Positions 50,901-64,000 of a stretch of 64,000 nt of DNA are shown piece by piece. The stretch lies in assembly GCA_008921705.1 (NCBI GenBank), contig VFFE01007192.1, positions 1,099,554 to 1,163,553 of the forward strand, read 5' to 3'. Below the pieces are notes generated by a model that had not been told where the DNA came from, did no database searches, and saw nothing but the letters and a program-made list of their open reading frames with translations. Position 1 is the first letter of the stretch. Each line of letters opens with the position of its first letter. The position numbers and the translations under genes were made by a program. The stretch comes from Burhinus oedicnemus (taxonomy: Eukaryota > Chordata > Aves > Charadriiformes > Burhinidae).

Positions 50901-52627
50901 TAGAGAAATTTTTCACAGCTCTGTCCTGGAGTGGATGTTGGGAAAAACGTTACATGTGCACATGTGTACAATCAGATTCCATATCAGGATTAAGTGCTTT
51001 AATTAAAACTGTTGTTCTCATTTCCTACCATGAATAAAGTTCCAAGGATTCTCAAAGCTATGTTTCTCCTAGATTAAAAGAATGTGACTTAGCATCTCTT
51101 GTCAATATTTTTAAATTAACTGTATTAGTTCGTGATCTCTGACTAGAAACTTGGAAAATAAAAAAAATATGTGAATTTTACACATAACAGCACATTCACT
51201 GTTTACTAAGTGCACGGACTGATGGTATTTACTGATTTTTCTCTCTTCCAGTCTTGATAGCCCTCACTATTCACCACACTATCTAAATGGATGTTCAGCT
51301 CTTCACTGTCAAGTTAAGTGTCTGCAGTGCAGATCAATCATGTACTCCAGAAAACATAAAGCTGGTAAAGACAAAGGTGTTCTGCTGATTTGGATGAATC
51401 TTATGGTCAATCTCACTGCATCCTGTTGCATCCTCTTCAATGCTGATGATTCTAACATCCAGATCAAATGTATTTTTCAACAGGATTTTTTTTCCCCAGA
51501 AAAGATATTTTCCCATTCAATCTCTATTCTCTCTTTGCTGCCTTATATCCTAAAACATAAGCACTTGCAAAGGCTACTAAAGAAAACTTAAGGCATAGAT
51601 ACAAACAGAAGCTTTAAAGGTTTCTACTGATGTGAGAGGTCTGGTTATTCTGCATTCTTCCATTTTATGAATAAGACATGTCTCAGATCCACCTAAAAAC
51701 TTTCAGACCAGGAAAAGTTGCCATACATATAATCAAACATGAATTACCAATATACATACTAAGGATGGGAAAAGAAAGAAAAATAGATAGGAGAAAGAAA
51801 ATAAGCAGAGTTTTCCCTGAAAAATATGCGGTAAATATCACACTACCACAGGTTAGAAAAGAATGCAAGGGGAAAAGAAAACATGACTTGGGAAGAATGG
51901 TGCATAAATTGCTAATTAATCCACAAGTTTTATACCATGATGTAGTCCATCCTAGGAATTAGTCATCTTGGGGTTCTTTGTGGTTAACTTCTGTAGTTAT
52001 CTGAAGTCTAAGTAAATGATTAATATAAGGAAACAGAGTGGGCTAGAGAGATTAAAAAAAACCAGAGGGAGAGGAGGCAAAAATTTAAAAAGTAAAAATG
52101 AATACACAGATGTCCAGAAGAATGGGGGTGAAAAAATGATACATGAGATTTGTGGATTGTATTGAAATACCCCACAGACAAAAAATTTGTCCAGCTTACT
52201 ACTTTCTGACAAGGAAGCCTTGCCGTAAGTCAAGCTCTATTTTCTTAAAAGGGAGGATAATATTTTGTACCTGTTGAAGTTAGTACCATTAACTCCAAAG
52301 GGACTACGCTCTGAGGCAGTTCCCCTTTCATTGGCTTACAAATTATTTAGAATGTGATCATCATTATTCAAATGCAAATATTTAAGTAATTTATCTATAT
52401 CTAGTGGATGTAATTTAGCTGATGAGATGATACTGGAGTTCGGTTTAGCTGATGAAGTATTTAGTATTTTAGCCTGAAAGAAATCCTCTTCTGTGACACG
52501 GCCAGTGTATATTAGACAGTATTTCTTGCTTTCTAGAACTTTGCACTATCTGTCAAGTTATTAATTTGTTGGGTAGAGTCTTGTTGGATTTATACTTATT
52601 TGCTAATATTTACATTGGATTTGGTTT
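47989..52627. other. Unassigned AT-rich DNA between solo LTR and young CR1
   Basis: No gene is recognised. A notable stretch starts at 51252 after a strong pyrimidine tract and AG: the plus strand is open for 113 codons (51253-51591), with a Cys cluster GCSALHCQVKCLQC, but no known family fits and no convincing donor follows. TTTAGCTGATGA is present twice, 30 bases apart (52414 and 52444), a small tandem duplication. Many short A and T runs lie at 49345-49420. Confidence 0.5.
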
Positions 52628-53436
52628 ACAGAATCACAGAATCACAGGGGTTGGAAGGGACCTCTGGAGATCATCTAGTCCAACCCCTTAGCCAGAGCAG
52701 GGTCACCTACAGCAGGTTGCACAGGACGGCATCCAGGTGGGTTTTGAATGTCTCCAGAGTTGGAGACTCCACCACCTCTCTGGGCAGCCTGTTCCAGTGC
52801 TCTGCCACCCTCAAAGGAAAGAAGTTCCTCCTCATGTTTAGATGGAACTTCCTATGGTCAAGTTTGTGCCCGTTATCTCTTGTCCTGTCACTGGGCACCA
52901 CTGCAAAAAGACTGGTCCCATCCTCCTGGCACCCTCCCTTTAAGTATTTATAGGCATTGATGAGATCCCTTCTGAGCCTTCTCTTCTCCAGACTAAAAAG
53001 ACCCAAGTCCCTCAGCCTTTCCTCATAAGAAAGATGTTCCAGCCCCTTCATCATCTTTGTAGTCCTCTGCTGTACCGTATCCAGCAGTTCCCTGTCCTTG
53101 AACCGGGGACCCCAGAACTGGACACAGTACTCCAGATGCGGCCTCACCAGGGCAGAGTAGAGGGGGAGGATGACCTCCCGCGACCTGCTTGCCACACACC
53201 TCTTGAGGCACCCCAGGTTGCCATTGGCCTTCTTGGTGACAAGGGCACATTGCTGGCTCATGGTCATCCTGTTGTCCACCAGGACTCCCAGGTCCCTTTC
53301 CACAGAGCTGCTTTCCAGCAGGTCAGCCCCTAGCCTGTACTGGTGCCTGGGGTTATTCCTCCCCAAGTGCAGTACCTTACACTTGCCCTTGTAGAACTTC
53401 ATGAGGTTTCTCTCTGCCCAGCTCTCTAGCCTGTCC
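52628..53436 (-). mobile_element. Young 5'-truncated CR1 LINE with its remaining reading frame open
   Basis: On the minus strand the copy starts at [16 protein letters not shown] and runs without stop or frameshift to the native C-terminus near 52707. It passes [82 protein letters not shown] and [18 protein letters not shown]. The 3' untranslated end and the terminal octamer repeat (ACAGAATCACAGAATCACAGG on the plus strand, from 52628) are complete. It lacks the endonuclease and the catalytic palm because of 5' truncation, so it cannot move. The intact frame marks it as the youngest CR1 here. By chance the frame stays open upstream to 53612. Confidence 0.97.
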
Positions 53437-53466
53437 AGGTCACCTGAATTCAGGTTACCTGAATTC
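53437..53466. repeat. 15-bp tandem duplication with 14-bp palindrome at CR1 5' junction
   Basis: AGGTCACCTGAATTC (53437-53451) is followed directly by AGGTTACCTGAATTC (53452-53466), differing at one base. Across the join lies the perfect palindrome ACCTGAATTCAGGT (53442-53455). The duplication begins exactly where CR1 similarity ends, so it probably formed when the 5' end of the cDNA was joined to the target. Confidence 0.85.
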
Positions 53467-56400
53467 ATATCTAGAAGTGTCATCCTGCTTGGTTTATACC
53501 TCATATGACTATTCAAAAACTCTGTTCTGTGGAGAAAAACAGCACCACATAATAATATATTTTGTGTTTGTTTCTGTCTCAGCAATTCATATCTAAAAAT
53601 ATGTACATACAAATTTGTTGCAGGATCCTAAAAAATCAGCAGTCTGAAAATCAAGTTATGTGATTTCCTTCTGCATCCTACCGCTAACTCGCAATTATGT
53701 CCACTCCATCACATTTTCTTCGCAAAGCCTTTCAGGTCTAGAGCCAATCGATGTACATTCAGGAAATAATTTTGTTTAGTGCATAAGAAGAAGTAGAGCC
53801 TGACTCATTCTTGCAAAGCTGCTCTAGGGTGAATAGCAGTAAATATCACAAAACTTCTTTTAAGCATTATGTTCTAATTTAGGTGAAAAATGGCTACAAA
53901 AATGACATACACTTAAAAAAAAATTTCTGAGTCACGCCTGCTGAAATAAGTTTCGACTGTTATCTACCACTGTTAGCTCTACTCTATGTTCTTCCCATTT
54001 TTCTCTGGGTAGGAGTAGATTGTTGTACAGGTATTTACTAATGTAATGGGGTGGAAAGCTGGTAGCCTATTTAAGCTAGCAAAGTAAATATTTCCTAGTG
54101 GTATCTCTGTCGATTGCCCTGTAAGTTTTTTTACCTGTGTGATATTAATATAGAACCAGAAATACTAAGGAACTGCAGGCAAAAGACAAGAGTTCCTCTC
54201 TTTTGACTGGCAACCCAAGAGGTCAGTAATTACTTTGTGAACTATGAATATTATCTACCCTCCAATAGAGGAAACTACATCAGTAAGGTCGCTTATTATG
54301 AAATTTTATGTTTCCATGAAATTACAAAAGAAAAAATGAGGATAAAAATATCGTTAGATTTGAATAGTTGAATTTTCTGCCTTGTTCATTATAATAGCTT
54401 CTTTTAAACACCAAATTTCATTCTTTCACTGATTTAAAAAAAAAGAAACCTGGAAAGAATTAAAGGATTTACATAAATTTAAAATATGACTAACAGGTAC
54501 ACTTCATACATTATTTAAATGTTCTCAGTGTGTGTTAAACATAAATGTGTTGTTTTGCACGCCTAGAGAAGCAGCTGCATTTGACATTTTATAAGGGCTT
54601 TGTTAGATTCCAGTCAAGCAATTCAGCATTCAAATTAAATTATAGCTAATGTAAGATTATATGAACTTTTCAGAGATCCTTTTTGCCTTAACAAAGTTTA
54701 CATTTATGTGCTTCTCAAGTTCAGGTTTTTGTTTACCATTCCAGTACTTAGATAACATAAGTAAGGACACTCTTTCCCATTGCTGCCTTTGTTTGTACAT
54801 GTGTGTATTGTAATTTCTGTTTCTATGTATATTCTACGGGAATATACAAATGCAAAAGATCATATATGCAGCACAACCCTCATCATATGCACCATTTGCA
54901 GAATTTACCAGCAGCAGCATCATAATAAGGATTTCTCAACACGAGTTTGTGTTGGATGTTACTAGTGAAAAAAATAAACAAGTACATCTTCTCTAATTTA
55001 TATTGCATATTTCTCAAGCATGCATTCTGCAAATTCTATAGATTTTTAAACTCCATATAATTTCCATCACAATTACCCAGTCTACTTTCAACGTAACACA
55101 TACCAGTTGACGGTGGTATTACTACTGAATTGCTGTACCCAGTCATGATATTCACTGTTCAGAAAAGATGCTATAATAGTGAAGGGGGTTCACAGAGGAG
55201 AAACACACCTTAGGAAAAAAACACATTATTTTATTTAATACTTTAAAGAGAAGATTTAGGGGTGACAGCATTCCCTACTCTGCGAATGGAACTTTGTTCA
55301 TCTGTCTTTTATTTTTAACAGTGAAAGCAAAAGTGATTTCCCAACTTTTTGAAAACTCAGCAGCAGCAGTATTCCTTATCTCAATACTGGATTTTTAATT
55401 TTCTTTACATTGTGAATATTGATTAATTCATAATCCATCATCTGTGTTACAGACTGAATGATTCCAGTGGTAACATTTAAAATCTCTGTCTAGTGGCTGT
55501 TTCTCTAATCTGTAGCCCATGGGAGGTCTGGAGAAGTACTATTTGGATTATGAAGTGAAAATTTATCCCTTGAGATAAACGCACAATCATTAAAATATCT
55601 GAGAAAGCTCTCCTTCAACTGGCCATCACATTCTTCCCACCACTTCCTCTGGACGCTATATATCAAAGCTGATGGGATGAAGAAAGCATTTATTTATGGT
55701 TCTCATATGCTTCAGGCACACTGAGCCTGACTGGCACTTTTAGCATTTCTGCATGCATTTGTGAAAGCTACACTAATCTAGAACGCCTACCTACGGTACT
55801 GTGCATACGCACATACAGACAGCAAGTTGCAATCGAGAATCACTTAAATTCTTAGTAAGTACAAAACTGCTTCTTATTACACTGAGGTATTCCTCCATCA
55901 TACACAATCAATCTGTATAAACCGTGCTCAGAACTCAATCCTTCTTCACCAAGTCCTGTCTTCGCTTTAGTTCTGTGAACTGCAGAGAATTTAATAGCAG
56001 CAGCTTTTAATCAACAGAGTAATTTCAACTTGGAACAAGGAAAAGCTATGGTGAGAGGCTTTTCCCACTTTGATAAGCAGAACGTATTCTTTGGATCTAA
56101 ACAATCGATTAAATGCCCGTCACTGTTTATGGTACTTCTTTAGATGGACTTTCAATCAATACAGCAACATCCCTTTCACCTGTTCTGTCACAAAAACATG
56201 GCATCTGCTTCTAAATGTAACCCTGAACAATGAACTAACTGAGCAGGGGAAATAGAAAGGTAATAGAAATTAATGGTAATTTGGGATTGAAACCTTGTAA
56301 AGAAAGAGAATAGCACAAACAGGCTCTAGGCAGACTATGGTTCATGCCTACTCTAGCATCACGTAAACTTCCTTCATCAAAATTGCCAGTCAATTACCAA

Positions 56401-59400
56401 ATAGGGAGGACAGTAATGCAGACAAAAATATTCTGTGAAGCAGCTTTCATTGGTACAACCTCAATTTATTTATCTCCTACAAGACAGAAGATTTGGACCA
56501 GGGCTGGTGTAGAACAGCTCCTTCCATCCGATGCTCTGCAGAAATAGAGAAGTCGTCTGGCTTGTATTGAGCCTGTCTGAGATGGACCTTAACTGCTGTG
56601 TGTCATGTAGGATAATTTTCTCAGGCTGCTGAATACATATTTCTGCTCCTTTTCCTTTCCCTTCCCTTCCTCCCCACCTCTCTACATGTGTGTATAACGT
56701 TGCTCAGCATTTTAAATGCTCTCCAGGCAGAGGTGGGGTTTTTTTTGGCTGGGATCTGAGAAAGGATGTTTGAAAATACAGAGGAAACATGTCTGAAAAG
56801 AAAACTCAACCCAACACTAGCGTGACGCAATGAAAGGAGGAGCCTAGGATGTCAACTTTTAGCTCATGATGTCAGCTACAGATTTGCAGCTGTAACTGTT
56901 GCTGGTAGTTTGATTTTTCCTGTCAATTAGCAGAACTTTATATATTCTTCTAAATTGAGCAGAAGAGTGTCAGGAATATGCCACTCCAATGCCAGTCTTT
57001 TCTGCAGTAGCCTGCAATATCCCAAATTTTGGTCAAATGAGTGCTAAGAATGTGACAATATAAAGGCATGTCAGCTGTCCATTATACCATGTTGAATGAT
57101 TTTGCTAAGACTTTATTTTCAGCACTTGAAGAAAATAAGTAGGATGCTATTCTCCAGAAGAGCAAAAGCTTCTAGGATGTCTGCATGCTTAATTCATTCA
57201 TGCTCAGGACAGGTAATTCCCTTCCTGTAGAAACCTTTTATACACATCATTTCTTAATGAATGATGTTAGCTTTGCTCACCATCAGTTCTAGCAACAAAA
57301 AGAAAAAAAAACTACATAGTCAGAAAGTGTAGACTTGCGTTAATTTTGCTCCATATGAGTGCTTGTATTAACAGACAGGCAACAAGCTATCTCATGCTTT
57401 TCTCATAGGGCTACTGCCAGTAATGGTGTCAGAGGAGACACAGATCTGCGGGGTTTGGCCGTTCAGCCGGGGGTAGTTCTGTTCGGGGAGAGCCCAACTT
57501 TCAGCCTCCTTCCCAACCCTGCAATTAAAGGCTCTTCGTGCAGCCCTGTAGCTTAAGTATTTTAACAGCTATCCATATCTAGCCAGAAAATATCCAGTTG
57601 TCTCCATCCTGCTGAACTGTTTTGCATATTCCCAATTTTTAGTTCTTTTCTAGGCTTGAGATAGAGGGTGATTTAATTTTATAATGTGATACCAAGCTCA
57701 AATGATAAGTGATAAGTATAGCCTGATAAACACAGCGTACTGATATTTAATGTATTCATCTCCACCCTGTAAGTCTAAAAACAATGATCAGTGATTAGAA
57801 AATAAGCTTAGCATGATTTTATTTATGGGACATAGTTAATGAATCTGTTTTTCAGTGAATAATTGCAGTAATCAACTGAAATAATAGTAGAAGTGCATAG
57901 TAAATAGGTCACATCAAGTAAAATTTTAAATGTTTATTCCCAGATGTCTTTCAACCAATTTCTGTCTCAAGGGTTGTATGGCATTTTCTTGTTGGTTTCT
58001 ATTTTCTTTTCTGCATGTTTCTGTCTGGAATTCAAACACAGGTTTATGATAACCTCTATGGGCAATTACTTTCTATTGCTAATAGAGATAACTAGCAGTT
58101 TGCAGGATTTTCTTTTCTTATTGCCTTGCAGTATAGGAATGGCTATAAAAATAAAAAGTGACAGTTTGTAAGATTCTTTATGAAGGTGGCTGACTCTTCA
58201 AACAAAATTGTGAAATAATGTGGTTGTTTTACGTGTTGCCATAAAATTCATTCACCTTCAATTTGCCCACAGCAGGAATCCAGAAGCTGTAAACTGAACT
58301 GCCATATGTGCCATAAGCCACTGCCAGGCATCAATGCCAGTCTGATGAGTACATAAGATTACTTTGAGACACTTGTACACTGAAACATGTTCGCTAACCC
58401 TTCAGACAGGCTTTCTGCAGACCTCTGTTTCAAATAAACACAAAAAGACAGAAAAAAGAGAGATTACCCTGAAGGGGACATATCCAGGAAAGGAAAACAG
58501 CATTTGCTAGTACTGGCTGATCTTAAATCAGCCAAGGAATTTAAAACATGCCAAGTAATGCTGGCCAACTTGGTTTTTAAACTCATAAGCCTTGAAAAAT
58601 GACAAAACCAGAATTTAATCTGCATATTGGTAACCTTTAGGTTAAGTCAATTATCTGGATTGAATCTTTGCAAGTTGCTGGAGGGTATCACATGCCTGTG
58701 ACTATTTGTAAGAGCTTTCTTTTTTCATTCTTCAAGATGCACCGCAAATTATTATTTGAGCTTTGTGGATTTTGCTGTCATGAGCCTCAGTGAGCATGAT
58801 TGCTCCTATACTTTGCTGCTGACTTTTACATCTGTTTCATCTGCTCCCAAAGTTTTCACAATTTTTCAAGCTTACCCACAGTATATAATGAGGCAAAAGT
58901 GCAGAGATCCTCAAATTAGCATCAGCCCAAGCTCGTATTTCCACAAGGTGCTGTCCTCTGGTCAAGACACAGCACAGCTAAGCAGCAGAGCTTGTTAGCG
59001 TAGACCCAGAACTAACCCGTGGCAGCAGCGCTTTGGGACTTAAGCTAGCTCAGGCCACGCCAGATCAAAACCAGAAAGCATGCCAAGTACCAGCGAGCCA
59101 CAGTAGCTGTCAATAAATCCTAAACATGCGTGAGCATGATTTATCTTTTCGATACCTTTGCTCATCGCAGTAACATCTGCTGAGTGTCACGAAGAACGCC
59201 GTGCTGGGCAACTGGTTGGGGTGCACGCTGCCGTAATGGTGCCAATAATCATGACCCAGGGCATCAGAAATTTGTGTTTCTTTTTTCTGATGTGGTTTGT
59301 CTTGCTGTTTCCATGCTTTATGTATCTATTTATGCACAGATAAGTGTACTAAAACCTAATTTAATAACCTCAGGACTTCAAATACACCATCTGTGTGAAT

Positions 59401-62400
59401 GAAGGGTAGCTAGAAAAAAAATGGCTATTTATTAATGATTGTCTTATATATGTGACCACTAACCTTATTAATAGACACATTAACCCCGTTGATGTAACAA
59501 CCTGCTTTTTCTTTGTTTGTTAGTTACAAACTCTTATTTTCAAAAACATTTGTAAACACTTATTCGATTATTTGCAAACACTAACAAAACAGAGGCTGTC
59601 TGCTCTGAAGGCCAGAGCAGGAAGGTATATTTAGTGACTGCTATTGCAGCAAACACCTCAACAACAACAACAAAAAAGGAAATTAAAGAAGTGCTTGGCA
59701 ACTTAATTGAAGTCTTATAACACAAAGAAGCATATAGTGTACCTTGTATTTCTCAAAGACCAGATTGGCTTCAGAAATTCATAATGACATAGCTTCAGCA
59801 AACTTCCCCCCCACCCCTCCCCAAATCTCTTTGCACCAGGAAAAACTGAAATCTTGTTAACCTGTGCTAAACATAGCCTGTTTCAACTAGAGGGAGGGCT
59901 TCTACAGGGATAAATGCCATCTCTACAAAGCACTCTCCCCTGGCTGGTAAGGTCCCCAGGTTAATACACGCAAATAATGCTTTTGCTTTATGTTATAGGC
60001 AGCTGTAACAGATGAATGGCTTTAATTTACCAAGCTATAAAATCAGCATTTTTTTAACAAAAAATAAATTCTTTCCTTGCCACTGCAGCTGAGATGGCTT
60101 AGCAAGACGTATGTGAACTCTGTAGCAGATCCCTAACGCAAAGGACCTGTGGCTGGCGCCACCAAAAATGATGGCTAGTTTCTGTGTCTGTTAGTAAAGG
60201 TGTCATATATCACCCGTTGGGGGAACTAGAGAACACAATAAATAAATACCTGATAGTTTTTGTCTGAATATCTGCTATGTTTGAAATGAGAGAAATTTGA
60301 CTCAAAATTCAGCCTTCCTTATCTCTAGTTAGTCTCACCAAAATCTCACATGAGAGATGAAAGCCAGAGAGATGTTCTTTAGTTCTTATAGCTTATACCA
60401 GCTGTGTTTTGGCAAATATTGAGCATTCTCAAATCCATTGAAGTCAACTAAAAATTGCCTCGATTGCCAGGTCGCTGCTTATATATGAAATACTGCCTAT
60501 GACAGCCTTAAAGGCTGTCAGCGTTACAAAGCAAAGGCACCAGATGGAAAACCTCTGGCTATATCCAGCCTTAAAGGAAAATTCTGCTGGCCACTGGCCT
60601 GTTTCCATTCCCCAAACTCTGAAAGGTAATCAGGTGTAGTAAGGAAATCATCTGCATCCTGCTTGTTTTTCCCGTTGGGGACGCTCATTACCTGTAACCA
60701 TAGCTTAAATTTACCATAGGTTGTGTCATCTGAGACATGTGAGTATGTATTCCTAAGTAGCTTGGAACAGATATATCTGCAGCTGACCCTTGTTACGTTA
60801 TTCATCCCTCCTTTGGAAACGCAGTGCTTTGTCAGCCTGATGTGGTGTTTGTTTTCTGTTATTACCCTCAGATGTCTGTTCTCCCGCTATTTCATCTGGA
60901 GTTCAGACAGCCATAATAACCAACAGACCGGATGGCATTTTTCTGTTTGCCACTCCTACAGTTTCTCCATCCCCCGAGTACCAAAATATCAAAGTCCTCA
61001 TTTTGTAAAACTAAAAGTGAGAGCTAACAGGCCAGATGATCACTATACTTTTACTGGTGGTGATACCGTTCAGTTGCAATTCCTGAGATATCCTTTGCAA
61101 TATTATTTTACAAGAAGTAGCATGTCTAACTAGAAAAGCCACTTGTTTTTTCTTGTATGATAGTAGGACTAGGACCTCTTTGGTGTTTTTCTTCTTTTGT
61201 CACCAGCAAGAAAGATAACGATAACAAAAATCACACATTTCAACCTTGCTGGTTCTTTAGTGCAGTGTTCCACTAAGTTCAATTACTATATTCTCTATGG
61301 TTGAATGTTTAGTTTATTAGTATATATCAGTCCCAAGCTAATTAGAGTCACAAATGAAAAGAATGAGTTATCAGAGCACAGCTTCCAGTTGAAATATTTC
61401 TTTATAATTTTTTTTTGGCAGGGATCACAAGATGGTGCTATTACATACGGCCATGAAGATCAATTCTCATCTCTTTTTAGACATTCAAATTCTTCTTTAT
61501 TGCTAGAAGAAATACTGCATTACATTAGTGTGCATTTGAGATTTTGTTTTTCTCAGATGGTCTTTTGTAACCACTTATCTCAGTTCCAGGTCTGGGATAT
61601 AGTTTCTCGGTCAAATAAGTCTGCCAGAGTCCGTCTCACTGAGTCATTTGAAATGGAAGCAAATATTTAAGGGTGCCAGGGGCACGGTCCCATACAACTT
61701 TAATTTGGAGCGTTCCAGTTCAAAACTTGTGAATGAAAAGGTCATTTTATTGTATATCTTTTTAATTGTTGCAAGTGACCAATAATCTAAAATTAAAGCA
61801 TTGAAACCACGCCGTACAAGGAAATAGATCTGCCATATAATCTGCATAGTGAATCTGGGTTTCATTTTACTACACTGGTTTTAATAGCTTATTACAGCAA
61901 TCCAGCTGGTGTTCCAGGAATAGATCACTTCGCTGCTATGAGTGGGATTTTTTTTGTTCTCACATTTATCAAATATTCTGGCCAGCTGGCAGTCTTTGCA
62001 TACTTGGCTGTATACTACACCAGTCCCAATGAGTGCAAATAATCTATAAAACCTTGATGTGGGGGATTAGACGGGTTCTAAGAGGACATCTGTGAAAACA
62101 CGGGTGAAAACCTTGGAGACTTAGGCAGGCACTTGCCAAAGGTGTGTCTGCGGCTTTTCCACATGGCTGGGTATTATGTAACAACACACAATCATGCGAT
62201 TGCCTTTGGAGAGTCAGAGAAAATAAACTGGAAACACATAATTAAACTGCACAGGAATATGATTTTCCAGCGTGCAGGATACCACGCGAAACCTGCCTCT
62301 TAGGCAAGGGCCCATATGAAAACCAAATGGAAAAAAAAAAAAAATCATTTTTTCTTATTTTTACCCATTTAGTCAGGATCTTTCAGTCCTTATTTAGGCC

Positions 62401-64000
62401 ACTGTGAGGTGAGGTTTTTCTAGTAAGTGAAGTAAATTGCAAATACATTACTCTCATAGTCTGAAACAATGCTATGAAGACCTAAACCACATAATCCAAA
62501 TACGGAAGCAGTGCAGCTGAGTGAGATTGTGACTGAAAAGCAAATAGAAATAAACTAAGGAGCATCACATTGTGACCCATCAGAGGCCTAGCAAACATCC
62601 ACGTATGACTCAGGTGCTGTTGTATGAAGCAGAAACGCAAACTGGGAAGGGAGGAATTTGGTTCACAGCTGAGACTCTTAAAGGGTTTATGTGTGGGCAT
62701 CTAAGCTCACAGTATAGGCTGGAGTGTGCCAGGAAGCGGAGCTAGAAAACGGTTCCACTGACGATATCCAGCAGCAGCAAGACTCAGCTCTCCCAATGCA
62801 GATGCCGAGCATCCTTATCTGCACCCTGGGGAACGCTGCCTGGCTTCACGTTCCCACCCCAGAAGGGTCTGAAGCACCTTTAGCTCCAGTGTCATACCCG
62901 CCAGTCCCAACAGAGAGCTGTCACCAGCCAAGGCAAGTAGTGCAATGCGACATACCAGACCTATTAGTTGAAAGAGTTGTGCTGACAACCCAGCTGTAGA
63001 AACTGTGCACTTCTCGGGAGTACAACTCTGATGAGCCCCAGTGAGGACACAAGGACTTCGTCCATTAATGATCAAAGCTCAGTAGGAGTGCTCCTGGAGC
63101 TTATGGTCTGGCTGAGTCCTATTTGAAAGAAATCTTGTTCCTGGTGCTCCAAGAATGCTCCAGGATGTGAACCAAATGTTGAAAAGGGGAAAAAAGGGGA
63201 AAATTATCCTCAAAAATATATCCAAATTAAAATGCTAGTGCTTAGACATTTCAGGGCAGCTCAAATGGAACTATACACACAGGCAACTGAATTTCTCTCT
63301 GGATGTCTATTTTATGGTGAATTGAATCGCTCAATTGATTTTCATTGCCCAGACCTTTTCTTAATATAGCATGAACCTGGACACAAGCAGACCCCAAATG
63401 TGTCTTAATCTGGAAGTGAATCCCACCCCCACCCAGGAATGTCCAAACATAATATTAAAAAGTATACGGCAGGAACTGAACAGGTGCTGCTACTAATTGA
63501 AGCTTAGGAGCATGTGTAACATATGGATAGGGTAATTAGCAAGTTAAAATGTGCATGATAAAAGATGATAGCCAATAGAGAATGCATGGTATACTGTATA
63601 TGGCATTTGATTGCACTCCCATAAAGGAGCGGCACGTAGCTCGGTTTGAGTAGTTAGACCCTACTGTGTGCCCTGTCAATAGCATTAATGCTTGTCAGTC
63701 ATGACACTGCCCTGAATAGAAATAACTTGGGTAAAAATGAGGCAGTGATGAGGTAAATTGTGCTGCTAGGCAGTGTTAAACACATCTCATCTCTGGAAGA
63801 AGTGTTTCTGGAAAGAGGCTCAATAGCCACCTTTTGTGGCCACCTAATAAAGAGCTGCCCTTGGGTTGGGAAGAGTTGACTGGGCTTCCTGCAGGGCCAG
63901 GAGACCGCAGGTGCTGCTGAGGAGCAACGGGACATATCCTGAAGGAAACTGCCACACTTATGAGCTGCCATATTTATGAGCACACTGCTTGTTTGAAAGC
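53467..64000. other. Long unassigned AT-rich interval to window end
   Basis: About 10.5 kb with no recognised gene, RNA or mobile element. The longest frames (136 codons at 60723-61133 plus; 121 at 61305-61670 plus; 94 at 63699-63983 minus; 93 at 60524-60805 minus) have no motif I know and overlap on opposite strands. A 14-base A run is at 62331-62344 and a pyrimidine-rich strip at about 56646-56690. A small GC-richer patch around 62750-63060 is open on both strands. The interval is best read as intergenic or intronic. Confidence 0.55.

Noticed and set aside
52748..53394. Plus-strand frames of 70-99 codons over the young CR1
   Set aside because: Antisense shadows of the CR1 ORF2 frame.
1..64000. 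CRISPR arrays, tRNA or rRNA genes, operons and riboswitches
   Set aside because: No regularly spaced direct repeats, no cloverleaf-type motifs and no prokaryotic gene organisation were seen; the repeat content is avian.

Overview
The window looks like non-coding (intergenic or deep intronic) DNA from a bird. The evidence is four recognisable, partly decayed CR1 non-LTR retrotransposon copies and one nearly clean one. Two of the five still carry the avian CR1 3' end with its 8-bp direct repeat (ATTCTATG or ATTCTGTG type). There is also a solo LTR of an ERVL-like family that I associate with neoavian birds (TguLTR5-like; family name from memory, not searched). The DNA is AT-rich, with no CpG island and no long host open reading frame. 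I see no CRISPR array, operon, tRNA or rRNA, and nothing bacterial.

Layout: 1-6123 unassigned DNA; 6124-7661 plus-strand CR1 with a complete 3' end; 7662-22539 unassigned DNA holding one candidate short exon (15430-15495), a long imperfect inverted repeat (17656-17754) and a possible retrocopy tail (9086-9122); 22540-24520 old minus-strand CR1; 26190-26425 very old plus-strand CR1-like relic; 26990-28250 minus-strand CR1 whose reverse transcriptase has been cut out in frame; 28251-37544 unassigned; 37545-38110 minus-strand CR1 piece; 38591-38677 second candidate short exon; 39200-40150 very old plus-strand CR1/L3-like relic; 40151-45242 unassigned, with a candidate minus-strand exon at 43349-43530; 45243-45284 plus-strand terminal scrap of the same LTR family; 47465-47983 solo LTR (minus) flanked by a perfect 5-bp target duplication; 52628-53436 young minus-strand CR1 whose remaining reading frame is still open; 53467-64000 unassigned.

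No set of genes working together is visible. The elements record successive insertions: the relics at 26 and 39 kb are oldest, then the CR1 copies at 22.5, 27, 37.5 and 6 kb, with the 52.6 kb copy youngest by reading-frame integrity; the solo LTR is also fairly intact. The points most worth following up are the solo LTR and its 42-bp inverted scrap, the in-frame reverse-transcriptase deletion, two CR1 copies lacking their 3' ends, the duplicated palindromic 5' junction of the youngest CR1, and three short splice-flanked open segments that could be exons of an unrecognised gene or lncRNA. I found no convincing evidence of a new biological system.
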